A DNA stretch of 64,000 nt, from NCBI GenBank assembly GCA_009617715.1, contig VTFK01000042.1, positions 1,054,001 to 1,118,000 of the forward strand, read 5' to 3'. Origin of the DNA: Plectrocnemia conspersa (lineage: Eukaryota; Arthropoda; Insecta; Trichoptera; Polycentropodidae). Of the stretch, positions 1 through 10,985 are shown piece by piece; position 1 is the first letter of the stretch, and each line of letters opens with the position of its first letter. The position numbers and the translations under genes are program-made. A model generated the notes under the pieces. That model searched no databases. It had not been told where the DNA came from and saw only the letters and a program-made list of their open reading frames with translations.

Positions 1-1656
1 GGGGATTCGAGGGGCTTTGGATGGTTGGCTTGTAGTTGACTGGGCGGGATTAGACTGTTAAATCACTAGTGACGTTGGGTGAGGTGGTGTGTCGTGCCTA
101 CAATGGGAATGTGGTCAATGTGTTAAAGTCAAGTTGAATTCGGACACGGCCTTGCGAAAAGTTCAATCTGGGTCATATGTTGAACTTTCAAAAACAATTA
201 TTAAATTTGTTCAACATATATTGATAAGTTTTAATGAAATATGTGCCAGACTAAGATATACTTAATGCTTATGTAGTTCGAGAAGACATACGAGTAGCCT
301 TCTGTTGAATAAGTTGAATACTATTTTAAGTATGAAAGAGGTATACAGCTAATACCAATATAAGATACAGTATATTTGATTATGGTAAATTTGAAATGAC
401 TATCTAGCGCACTTTAAATTCATTCAAAAAAAGCAATATACTCCAATCTACTCGGTTCTAGGTTTTCTCACGCATTTCGGCAATTTCTCTCAGCCCTTCG
501 AACATACGCGGTGGGTTTACCGCATCGCCATTTGCGCCTATAAAAATAAGTTATCCGAAAGTCCGCGGATTCTCAAACGAGCTATTGCCATATCAAGTAC
601 GTACCTTCTCCCATTCAATCCATCTTGTATCCAGGTGACGTCTTTATCCCAGCACCCAGCCGAGCCAATTACAATAATGTACCGGGAGGACTAAACGCCT
701 CGTCTTCGCTCAATCTGTCCCGGGTTTATCTCGGAGGTGAGCCCAGAGGAGTCTCGAGAATATACTCATCCGGGTAAGTAAGGAGTGCTCGTAAAGCTTT
801 TTTTTTGTGCCTTACCCTTAGCTCGGGGACATATTTAAAGCGCGTGCGGGGAAGCTGCTAAGCCCTCGGCTCCGGTCCTAGAAACCAATCCACTTATTCC
901 GTCCTTTTACCTGCCTAACAGGCGTATTTTCCACTTAGGGCGGAAAAGTTTTACTTCTCTTTTTTTCCATCCGAGGCGAAACTAGAACAATTTCGCATAA
1001 ATCTCGGCGCCGCGACGCTTGTTTTTCACCGTTTTCCACTATGAGTCTCTCCCCCCATCCCTTTCGTCGAGGCAGTTGGGAAAATTTTTATACTGTCGCG
1101 AAAGTGGATAGGCCGATTATGTCGGGATGGGATAGCAAATAAATGTTTATTGTAATATGTATTAGGGTCAATAAAACGAATTTCGTTTCAAAGCCATCGC
1201 ACCTATGAATTATTTAAACATATATTAACTATATGTTACATACATACATATTTACAATAAAAATGTGTTTAATACTTTGATATTTCATTTATCTTATAAT
1301 GTTTTATATATGAGGTAATCCCTAAATAAATGTCGATTTTTAAAATATTTTTTTAACAATCAGTCTTGCAGTGGCCGTTCATACCAGAGTACATATTTTT
1401 AATATCTGTATTGGTACACATCTAAACTCCACATTCCGATATTTAAAAACAATAGTCTCTAAAATTTACGATGGCTGAATTTTTACCAACTAATACATGT
1501 AAATTATACAAAATTACATTTTATACAAATTTCTTTGAAAAAAATTGCCAATTACGGACAAAAAAAATTTTTTTAAGTGATGGTGATTCATAAATTTAAA
1601 AAAATCGAACCGATTTTTTTTAAACCTTCCTAAGCAATAATAAATAATAGAGCTAC
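1..1656. other. Noncoding, moderately GC-rich left part
   Basis: There is no convincing gene. Positions 450-1130 are less AT-rich than the surroundings and not visibly repetitive, so they may be regulatory. 1130-1656 is AT-rich filler. Confidence 0.5.
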
Positions 1657-2006
1657 AGAAGCAAACCCTACCAAGCTATCCATCAGCTGGCCGAAAAACT
1701 AAATCAGTTTAATTTAAGAATGCATAGACACATAAAGAAGATTGGGAAGGCTTGGATACAAGATGTATGGGTGATACACTAATTGAGCGAAGAAAGAAGC
1801 TTCTGTATCTTGAAATTGGTCGCTATTCAGAGATAATAAATGGGTGTTGTACTACAATAATTGTCGAAGAATACAGTAGTTATTCAAATGTCAAGCATCA
1901 AAAACTACTTCGAGGCCCTGGCTCACTAAAAAAAGTTATTTTGTGTGTAAGGTGGGATTTTAGAGAAATTGTTGAACCTGGCTATACATTAACAGCAAGC
2001 TTTTAA
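1657..2006 (+). pseudogene. mariner transposase fossil
   Basis: Readable pieces are AIHQLAEKLNQFNLRMHRHI then KKIGKAWIQDVWVIH (1672-1780), which match the DNA-binding domain and linker of mariner transposases, and WDFREIVEPGYTLTASF (1950-2005), which matches the WD.K...ELL.PG.TI block before the last catalytic region. Stops, shifts and an internal deletion remove the first catalytic aspartate region. Confidence 0.7.
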
Positions 2007-2204
2007 TGTGATTAGCTAGAATCTAGCTTGTTTCTGATTTATTTTACGAATTTTTAAGTAAATAATACATATGATTATTGGTTCAATTTTATAAAAAAAT
2101 CTCTAATGTGGCATACACAAAATTAATGTGATTTGTAAACAAAATTTATCATTCGGCCTATTTGTAAAAATAAACCTGTTTATCATTTACCAGAGTTATT
2201 AGCC

Positions 2205-2335
2205 GTCAATGAACAGCAAAAAAGATGTGGTCGACAACTAACACCTGAAAGATCAACGTTCAAATCCCATACGAACATTAGTGTTTTTAAATTTATATCG
2301 TGTCTATGAGATCAGAATTAGTCATTCGTTACAAT
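2205..2335 (+). repeat. tRNA-derived SINE-like fragment
   Basis: AACACCTGAAAGATCAACG is followed by a B-box-like GTTCAAATCCC (2258-2268) and ATTAGTGTTTTTAAATTT. The same block occurs reversed at 20300-20455. The B-box suggests a tRNA-derived SINE; an A-box is not convincing. Confidence 0.5.
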
Positions 2336-3494
2336 TTTGAGCATTATTCACAGTTTTTCATAATATTACGTATTAATATCGAATGATGGTTTAAATCGAG
2401 CTACTTCGTGCATTTATAGTACAAAAATATCTAATAATGAGCTACATCTTCTGCGATATTTAATACGGTATGTATATATAATATATATAAACAGAAAAAT
2501 CAAATAAGATGGCTTTTTGCGACACCTAACGTACCTAACTAACATCACTACTTTGCACCACTAACTCATCAAGATACGTACTTTTGTCTTAAAAGTCTTA
2601 TGCATTGTATTCGCAATATAGCTCTACCAGTTGTTGCTTTGAACGGGCGTCCGGCTCTAATACTTTTTAATACATCTATAAACTCGCTATGAAAATACCC
2701 AAAATTCATACTACACATTAGCAGTGATAATATGGAAACCTCAGAAACCAACAGAAAGTAAAACTGTAATATTTAAACGCATAACATAACTAATTTTCCC
2801 TTTGTGCCTACTGCGTTTTAGAAAGTCAGCGCCGGAACTGACGCTCATTACAATGATTTGGCGATAAATCAGCGTAACATATTGTAGTTGCAATTCAGGA
2901 CGATAATTATGGCCGCTGCGACAACTCGGCCCGTTATTTGTACCATTATTGCCACCATTGCGCCGTGCATATTTTATTGCCAGTTTTGCGGCTTATCAGC
3001 GCTTCAGGAAATTATATTTACACTACGTAGAAATTATTAGTGACGCCGTCGATTAGACTTTTTTTAGCAAAGATGATATTTCCCTCGAACGTCAATAAAT
3101 AACAGAATTGTTTCTGCGCGCAATGCACGCTTTTCGCAAATTAGTATTTTTTCGGTCGGCTTTGCACGGCAGCGGGGGAAAGTCCAGGGAAGAATAACAA
3201 ATGGCCGGCGTACATCAACGCCAGCGAACCGGACGGGCGTCCCCTGGTCGCGTGCAAAAGTCACCCCCACCCTGTAGTATTATAATAACGAGCTTTCAGA
3301 GTTCCAACAGGTATTCCACACGTTTTATTATTATAAGTGAGCGAAACAAATCAGGGATCATTTCAGAGTTAATTTCATCTAATGTCTCCCAAACTACTTT
3401 GACTTACAAACATTAATAAGCAATCGATTTTTTTTTCACTCGCTCTCAATGACTTATATATAATTTAAACAGCAGTAAAATATTATGAGTGCGA
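2336..3494. other. Noncoding; GC-richer island 2811-3290
   Basis: No gene is supported. 2811-3290 is non-repetitive and GC-richer, with short open frames on both strands that show no protein signature. It is a candidate regulatory island. Confidence 0.45.
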
Positions 3495-3715
3495 TTTAGC
3501 AGGGAATTATTTTAAGAAATATGTGCATTTAAATAAATACTTTGTTCCATAAAACGAATTATTTGTGCATTTATTTAAGCTATTTTTTAGGAAAATTACT
3601 AATTAATTATTAATTCTGACCAATGCGCGCTCGCTCCCGCTTGCTTGCACCTAATCTGTTCTAAGTAATGCACAAGCAATTGGTTTTATGAAACAAATAA
3701 TTTATATATTGTTCA
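3495..3715. repeat. MITE-like inverted repeat, family C copy 1
   Basis: Arms TTCCATAAAACGAATTATTT and, reversed, TTTCATAAAACCAATTGCTT lie at about 3545-3571 and 3667-3693. Outer parts (AATATGTGCATTTAAATA) match the right flank of the copy at 45740-46000. No target duplication was resolved. Confidence 0.6.
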
Positions 3716-5184
3716 TATATTTTTTTTTCAAATATTATTATTATTATAATACTTTTGGCAAAGCATTTGCTTAAAGGAAAAATTGCCATAACTGAACAAT
3801 AGATAGTGCCGATAATTGATTACGCTGAATTTTTTCATGGTATATATATTGTGTAAATATATACACCAATAAATAAATCTGGTGAGAGTATCAGACGATG
3901 GTATAAAATGCAAGAGTCCAGATGAATTTAAATGATGTAGCATTGAGTTCTTGCAAACCCTTTTATACATTCCCTGAGAACAGCTTGGACAACTTGGGAA
4001 AATGGCAGAGTTAGACTAATTAGGTCGTATAAGCAAACTCCGCATTTTTAATGATGTGTGATTATTTAATGTGAATAAAGTTAATAAATGCATCAATAAA
4101 TATGATGTGAATGTCTACGATTGTTAAAACGTTTAAAATGTCAACCATAAATATATACAATTGTCAAATCCTTTGTCGAAAAATAAATCGAATGCCATAT
4201 ATGACGCATTGGTCAAACGCATATAGATTAAAAAAATAACTAATCAATTTTATTACATAATAATAAATTTCTCATTGTATAAACATGCACGCTCGTAATA
4301 AATGAAATATTCAGTATACCACCCATGCATACGTCCATCGGCTTATTGTATTAATTTCACGGTTGTAATGATTATTGACACGTGCAGAACTACGTGGTTC
4401 GCAAACGGCCAGCGCCGTGTATTTTATTTATTGCACTGGCAACACTCGCGGTCCAGTTGCGCTCAAACTTTGCCTATGTATGTGTGATCTAGAATGTGTC
4501 GTTTCGCATTTTCGCAATAATTTCAATACACGATGGTTAACACCTTCCGTGTTACTTTGTGACACATTGTCGCTTTCGATTAAGTGATTATGAAGCATTA
4601 AATCTGACAAACGGTGTTACATTACGATAAAATTTATACTCCCAGATTAAATTAAGTTTTGGTGAAATATTGGTAGTAAGTACTACAAAATAGTGTGATT
4701 TTATATTTAAACCAGTAAACGTTGAATCATGTTATATTACAAAATTAAATATAAAAAAGGTATTTTTCTAATCTGAATATTAGTAATGTAACTTTTGAGC
4801 CATCGTGTACCATAAATATCAAATAAATTATTGTATATTATAAATCTATAAAATAACAAATATTCATTTTATTTTAATGTAAGCATTAAAGTTGTTCTTT
4901 ATGACTAAAAATTAATTTTACTCTATATTTAATAATTTATGTTCAGCCATTGGGGTCCACTAATAATAGTAATAGTAAATGAGCTCCTGTAATGATAACT
5001 AGACGAGTTCTAAGGGGAGTCCTTTTGAGACGTCTTTTCAAGTTATCAACATTAAGGAGTATAACTGCCTCGATGTTGACGTGCTGTTGGGCCTCGTTTC
5101 ATGTTTAGCAGAAAAACGTTTTATAGCATTGGCGACGTCTTTAACACCTAGGTCACGTGTATGTTTTATCGCAAACATACCACG
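3716..5184. other. AT-rich noncoding stretch
   Basis: No gene or clear repeat family is recognised. A GC-richer section (4370-4530) has overlapping short frames but no protein signature. Confidence 0.5.
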
Positions 5185-5640
5185 GAGCATCTCTCAGGAG
5201 AAAATTAGCGGAAGAATAAGTACAGACAGACATCATATCTCATATATTGCTCCATAGTTTGTCTGAATTTCGATATTACACCATGTTTTAAAAATATGAT
5301 AGCTATCCTTATTGATATTACTATGGACTTCTAATATAAGAGGACTGATCAAAGTATTTTCAAACCGAGTTTTGGGCAATAGAAGAGCGCAAAAATAACT
5401 ATCACTTCTCAGAAGGCAAAAATTCACGTCAAAAGCAATAAAATCGTGTCGGCGCCGGAAACGCTCGGTAACGAGCGTTCCCACTGCAACGGCAACGGCA
5501 CAATTTTATTACTTTTGACGTGGATTTTTGACTTCTGAGAAGGGATAATTGTTTTCTGCGCTCTGCTATTGGTCAAAATTTGGTTTAGATGTGTAAATTC
5601 GATTCTCACTGCGGTAATTTTGTTCTAAATATATCATTTT
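5185..5640. repeat. Foldback repeat family FB-A, copy 1
   Basis: It contains the family units TATTGCTCCATAGTTTGTCTG, AGAGCGCAAAAA and TTCTCAGAAGGCAAAAATTC, then an inverted centre (ACGCTCGGTAACGAGCGT near 5460-5480) and a reverse arm ending GGTCAAAATTTGG. The same units recur at six other loci in this window. No coding content. Confidence 0.75.
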
Positions 5641-6439
5641 TGCCTTGCAAAAATAAAATAAATAAAGCACGTTAATTCCCAAGCCCTACACGAATCAAAT
5701 CCGTGCGGGCGAAACTCCTCTCTCTACCGACAAACTAAGTTGACACATGAGAGTAAAAGGTGAGGCTTATCCCAAAAGGCAATTGTTTCGCTTCAAATTA
5801 GACGCAATACCTCGTGAGGGACGAAGGTCTCTCTATTCTCACGAAGAGGAAAGGACAAAAAACGGGAGCGCGTCTCGCGGCGGCAGCAGATTACAAAGGT
5901 AAGGGACAGATGAGATAAAAACCGGCCCTCCGTAACGGCGAACGGCGTAATCCCCTTTGTTATCTTCTTGTTTGTAAGGATATAAGTGGCGTGAGCCGAG
6001 GAAAAACTATTCAGCCTGTACACAGGATGTTCCACCATGAGAAGCTCTAAATTGTATCTAGTCTAGGTGTACATTCATATTATTTTTACTAGTGATATAG
6101 TTTGGATTATATCGGCTATTTATAAATATATACCCTAAAGCATACTACTATTACCTTGATTAGCAATAATAAATGGAAATTTATTACCTATACATTTTAC
6201 TGTTCTAATGCATTAATAAAATTCGTTTTAACTAGTTTTCGTACTCGATTTTGCCCGTGTGTTTCAATTACATCGTATCCTTCAACATCCACTCATTGAA
6301 GAGGTTTTTTCTGATTTGTTTTAATATGGCAAGACATCCAAGAAATAGCATCCATTAGCTTACGAACATTTGTACGGGGTATATGTTATTTTGATATTTC
6401 TTCACCATTTGGAAAACCGCAATTATTAACAGATTAAAA

Positions 6440-6550
6440 AACCAGGAGAAAAAAGCTACCATTCGGATAAATTATCGCCCTATTAGTTTATTGCCTTCAT
6501 TAGGTAAAATATTAAAAAAAAAATATTATTGCGCTTAAAAGAAGAGGAAT
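6440..6550 (+). pseudogene. Non-LTR retrotransposon reverse-transcriptase fragment
   Basis: The frame reads NYRPISLLPSLGKILKK then ILLRLKEEE, the conserved start of the reverse-transcriptase domain of Jockey/CR1-type LINEs. It is about 110 bp, cut on both sides. Confidence 0.75.
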
Positions 6551-6765
6551 AAAATCCTGAACGAATAAATATTTTTTTCATTCTTAATATTTTTTGTAAA
6601 TTGAAAATAGTTGCAATGATTACAAACCAGTTACTTATAATTTAATATGTATATTTAAATGCTTCTATAATTTTTGTATAAACGATTTTTAAAATAATAT
6701 AATTATTTGCACTCACCAATTTTTCGGCGTCCATTTTCTACGTACACCTGTCTCGAACACGTTTA

Positions 6766-6825
6766 CACTACACTACACTACACTACACTACACTACACTA
6801 CACTACACTACACTACACTACACTA
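6766..6825. repeat. Tandem pentamer (CACTA)12
   Basis: Twelve perfect copies of CACTA cover 60 bp. The absence of mismatches suggests recent slippage or active length change. Confidence 0.95.
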
Positions 6826-7339
6826 TATCCTTATTCACATTTATTTTTATTATTTACACTTTTTATCTATATAAAAACACTAGGCAATATGGAGAGAAAT
6901 TTCACAACTTCTGCACATGTATGCCGTATTATTCTATGTGCAGAACAAACACGACACTTAATTTTCACATATTTCTCTCCACTTGAAATTTTTATTGACT
7001 AATGATTTTTAAGCTTATCCGAAAGCCTTTTTAGTAAAACTACAGCACGGGCACGGCAATATATACTAAAAACCGGTGAAATGTCTTCAGAATTGATAGA
7101 TTTCACTGAATTCTACATCAATCCTGTAGCCACACTCAAAATAAAATCTTTGAATTTAATTTGACCGTTAGGATTCAAATGTTGCTAGACACTGAACGAA
7201 TTAAACAACGCTCATTAAAATAAATAAATAAACAACTGTTTGTTTATTCAATTGTTTTTTGAAATATTACATCGGCGCGATCAACACATTACATATATTT
7301 ATTATATATATAATCCATTATACATTGAGACTTATATAT

Positions 7340-8185
7340 TGTGAAACTGATCGTTCTGGTTTATTTTCCCATGTCTATTATCTGGCTGTTATGACATGGG
7401 TTTGGTACATTCATCACTGTGCTTACTAATTTTTCTGCATTTCCGGTGTTTAATTTAAAATTACAAATATAACAGGTATCTGATTCGCAAATTATTATAT
7501 TCAACATTCGATAATTGGTTAAAGAATGAATACCCGAAAAATAAGTCTACCTAATTATGGAATCATTCCTTCATCTATGAAAAGATTTTGCTTTGGCTTG
7601 TAAACATTATTGAATTTGACTAAAAAGTAGTCAAGAATTGGTTTCATTTTCGCCATCCTATCTGTACTATTTGAAATTGTTGCATTATTAATAAAATGCA
7701 AAACAATTAATTTTTTCTAAATCTATTTCTTGATATAGTATTTTTAAATATCTGCGTCTCAAATAGAGGGTTCGTTGACCAATAATCATTTAAATCCCTT
7801 ATGAAGTATACCCATTATAATAAGTAAACTATACTACTTTTTCAGTTCACTTACTCTCACGTTGTTTTATTTGTGAGATGTTTGCCGATGATTTAAGTTC
7901 GTTTCCGAAACTATTATTTCGAACAAATCTTTGCCAATAAATAAATTGCCCACTTCTTCGATGCTTTCAATGTTGTTGGGAAAACCTTTTACCCCTGGAA
8001 TACCTTCGAAATCTTGCTTATCCCTTGTTGGATCAAATTCACTACAGTCTTCTGGGATATCACCATCACTGGATGAAAGTAAACTATGTTCACGTGCATT
8101 TGACTTAGAATCACTTTCGCACATATCACCATATTCAAAATCACTGGGGGCGTTGGACAATGCATCTTTAAAAAAATTCAAAAAT
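7340..8185 (-). pseudogene. piggyBac-type transposase fossil
   Basis: On the minus strand an acidic N-terminal part (7867-8181) ends with NIESIEEVGNLFIGKDLFE and IIVSETN, typical of the start of the piggyBac DDE domain. Further downstream come MAKMKPILDYFLVKF and NLFIDEGMIP (7560-7650), around a catalytic region of the family, and CYICNFKLNTG with KLVSTVM (about 7400-7490). Stops and deletions separate the pieces. No TTAA-flanked ends were identified. Confidence 0.75.
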
Positions 8186-8639
8186 GTTTCACCTCTTTCG
8201 TTCTATTTGGGGTGATTGAAAAAAGTTTTTTTTAATTAAAATCACAATCACAAAATAGCACTGAGGGAAAAGCAATTTTCGCGATACATTTCGATCGATA
8301 GTTCAGAAGAGACTATTATAAAAGCATTTTTTATTCTGTATGGAATCCCCGAATTCGGGGCCGCAGACCCTGGGAAAACAATGATTCCGGACCTCATGAC
8401 AAAAATAGCATTTTATATATTTTTTAACATCGTAATATAATTTTTGAATAAATAATAATAGGTACGAGTGAACCATTTCTATGTTACATATAAAAATAAA
8501 AATCAACCACCGTTGTGATATATTTTCTCAAACCATATTATATGCGAATTATTTTAATTAGGCATTAAAAATTATTAAAAATATCTGCTCATAATATTTA
8601 GCTGGTAATAAGTCGTGTTTTCTTTGCTGCTCAGTGTTG

Positions 8640-9175
8640 ACATATAGTAAACTTCCAGTCCAGGTCAAAAGCTATAAAATGGTGCCATCGCGGTGAAAAC
8701 GATTATCAAGCGTTTATATTAAGACTTTTTACAACAATATTACGAGTGAGAATCGAATAAAGCACATATAAACCGAATTTTTCTTTACCGAGCGTTCCTA
8801 CTGTGACAGCGCAAATTTGATTTTATTGCTTTTGACGTGAATTTTTGCCTTCTGAGAAGTGATAATTGTTTTCTGCGAGAGATAAGTTTGCTTAGTTTGT
8901 ATTTTGGACTTGCTCTAATTCAAGTTCTAAAATTATAATTAGTTTTATAACTTTCATTCGGTTAGGTTTGGATTTGAATAGAAAATGAACTGTCAAATTG
9001 AGTTTCATAGAAATTTACGAGCAGCATATCAGTTAAATTATATTTTCGCTAGTAGAAATATATATCCACTGGTGAAAATGTATTTGGATTTTACTAGTGA
9101 AAATATAACTTTACCAAAAATGAACATTCACTGTAACATTTATACATCGGATGTAAATAAAAAATGATAAATATG
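8640..9175. repeat. Foldback repeat family FB-A, copy 2
   Basis: It carries TTTTGACGTGAATTTTTGCC, TTCTGAGAAGTGATAATTG, the TTCATTCGGTTAGGTTTGGA segment and the TTTCACTAGTGAAAATATAA-type palindromic units near 9050-9110. Orientation is opposite to the copy at 47870. Confidence 0.75.
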
Positions 9176-10614
9176 TAAATATATATAAAAAAGTTTAAAT
9201 CATATAATTTAACTAGCACATAATTTAACTTTAGAAACACTGGTTAAATGACATATTTGACAATATATTCATGCAAAAATCATATTAAATTTTAATAAAA
9301 TATCTGAGTTGGTTTACAAATTATAGGGAATTTACTAAAAAAGATATTTGTGTGCAAAAAAAACCCGAGCGTTAAGCTGTTAATTTATGCCTAATTTTGA
9401 TCGTCTCATATTTATTCAACATATATTTTACGTATATAGTAAGTTTTCCTAAATTTTTCATTTCCGCACATGTATAAAACGACTATAGACATAAAATGTG
9501 TTTAAGAAAAATCGTAAAATATTTCCTGGGCGCATTTTCCGATCACGTCGCTTCGTTTACACCGGCGGCAAACGGCTGCCAACACGTTAAACGCCTTCCC
9601 ACTTCATTTGGCAACTTGCTAAGGCTTGTTTCCTACGCGTTCCCCTTTCATCCCGCAAATATGATATTTTCATATATCTACGTACTTCATTACCGATCCT
9701 GCGTTAAATTGAATCGAATCGTTATCGTCAAGTGTCACGCGTCCACGGCGAGCGTTATTAAAGTGATAATAAATTTAATAGTGTAGAAGCTACCCTTGCT
9801 CCTTTCCAATTATCGTCCAGATCAATGGCAGCGGCCGTCAAGGAGGGGTCGAGGTGGCAGGTGGAAGGTAGGTGGCCAGCCAAGTGAGAGATTAATTTGA
9901 TGTAGAGAGAGAGGTGGGCTTAGTGCGTCTGTCGGACATATTTCGTTTCTAATGGTTTCGTCGGGGGGTAGGTACTACTACCTATTACTACCTACAGTTT
10001 GTGCCGTGAAAGAAGCTCAAATAACTGCCATACGTCATGTGTCGCAACGGCGACCGCCTATTATTTATAAAAGGATGTATGCACATCGGCGTGCCGCACA
10101 AAGAGAGAGAAGAAGTGCTTCAAAAAAGGGCCAGGATTACACATGGATATGGAAAGGGCGATTGTGTTATTATCTTTTGACGTTTCAACCTGGTGCTTGA
10201 TTGCGACAATGATTCATGAAGAGTAGACGTTTTTGGGGATCTGATTTTTTGTCTGTAATTCTCTGTTTCGTATAAAAAAAAAGTTTGTCGAGGAATTTTT
10301 GACCATATACATAAGGTGGGACAATTTATCTGTACTTTGGCCTAACAAAAAGCAATGACAAAAACAAAAGTAATTAATAAATAAAATAAATAAATTAAAT
10401 TGCCATTTAAAAATAGTTTTTTATTATTTAAAGCTGGATTAAGATTATAGTTAATTACATGTTTTTTACTTTATTTAATACTTGAGATGATTCATTTTGT
10501 CAAATTTTTCACTACAGTTAATTAACAAACGCATATTTTTAAATATATTTTTAAGATACGGTTTATTCTGGCCTTCTTGTACACAAGATAGTAATTTAAT
10601 TTAATTTAATTTGT
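9176..10614. other. Noncoding; GC-richer island 9490-10230
   Basis: Short frames at 9496-9786 and 9952-10200 lack protein motifs or plausible splice context. The island is non-repetitive and may be regulatory sequence in the proposed long intron. Confidence 0.45.
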
Positions 10615-10985
10615 TAAGCAACGGTTGAGAAGTGCTCCGTGCAAGCGTTTGCGAAGTGGGTTTGCTTTGTATTTTGAACGTGCATTAGATGCGAAGAGAG
10701 AAGCGGCGGTCATTACGATTTTTGTTAGTGTAAAATTGAGTCAGTCTCCTCTCGGTTTAATTCCAAGTTGAAGGGCTCTTGAAGTTCGAATGCTTTGAAT
10801 GAATTCCTATATGGGTGCTCAAGTGTGGAGCGAAAATCTCTTAGAGAAGGTTATGATAAGAAATATCAGAAGTGAAATTATGAGTAAAAATTATCCCTAG
10901 TAGCCTGCGTTCCAGTATTTATATCAATAACCCGTTAAAAAAAAATTCCAACGGTGTCCCATTTTAACGAAGAATTCCATTTTTC
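10615..10985 (+). repeat. Dispersed repeat family D, copy 1
   Basis: It shares GCGAAGAGAGAAGCGGCGG, CAAGTTGAAGGGCTCTTGAA-like sequence, TGCGTTCCAGTATTTATAT and ACGGTGTCCCATTTTAACGA with the copy at 19700-20215. It might be an LTR or the end of a larger transposon; no protein is attached. Confidence 0.6.

Larger units (their letters stand above)
5641..7339. other. AT-rich noncoding stretch around LINE and pentamer repeats
   Basis: Apart from the reverse-transcriptase fragment and the CACTA array, nothing is recognised. 5700-6050 is GC-richer with short open frames of no known type. Confidence 0.45.

Noticed and set aside
2258..2268. A functional tRNA gene
   Set aside because: Only a B-box-like motif is present; no cloverleaf could be drawn, and the block is repeated with divergence.
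6766..6825. Telomeric repeat
   Set aside because: The unit CACTA is not the insect telomere repeat TTAGG, and the site is interstitial and short.
7867..8181. A 104-residue acidic protein gene
   Set aside because: It matches the beginning of piggyBac transposases, and downstream pieces of the same transposase follow in broken form.
9496..9786. A small 96-residue gene
   Set aside because: No motif, no plausible start context or splice sites, and composition like the surrounding noncoding island.
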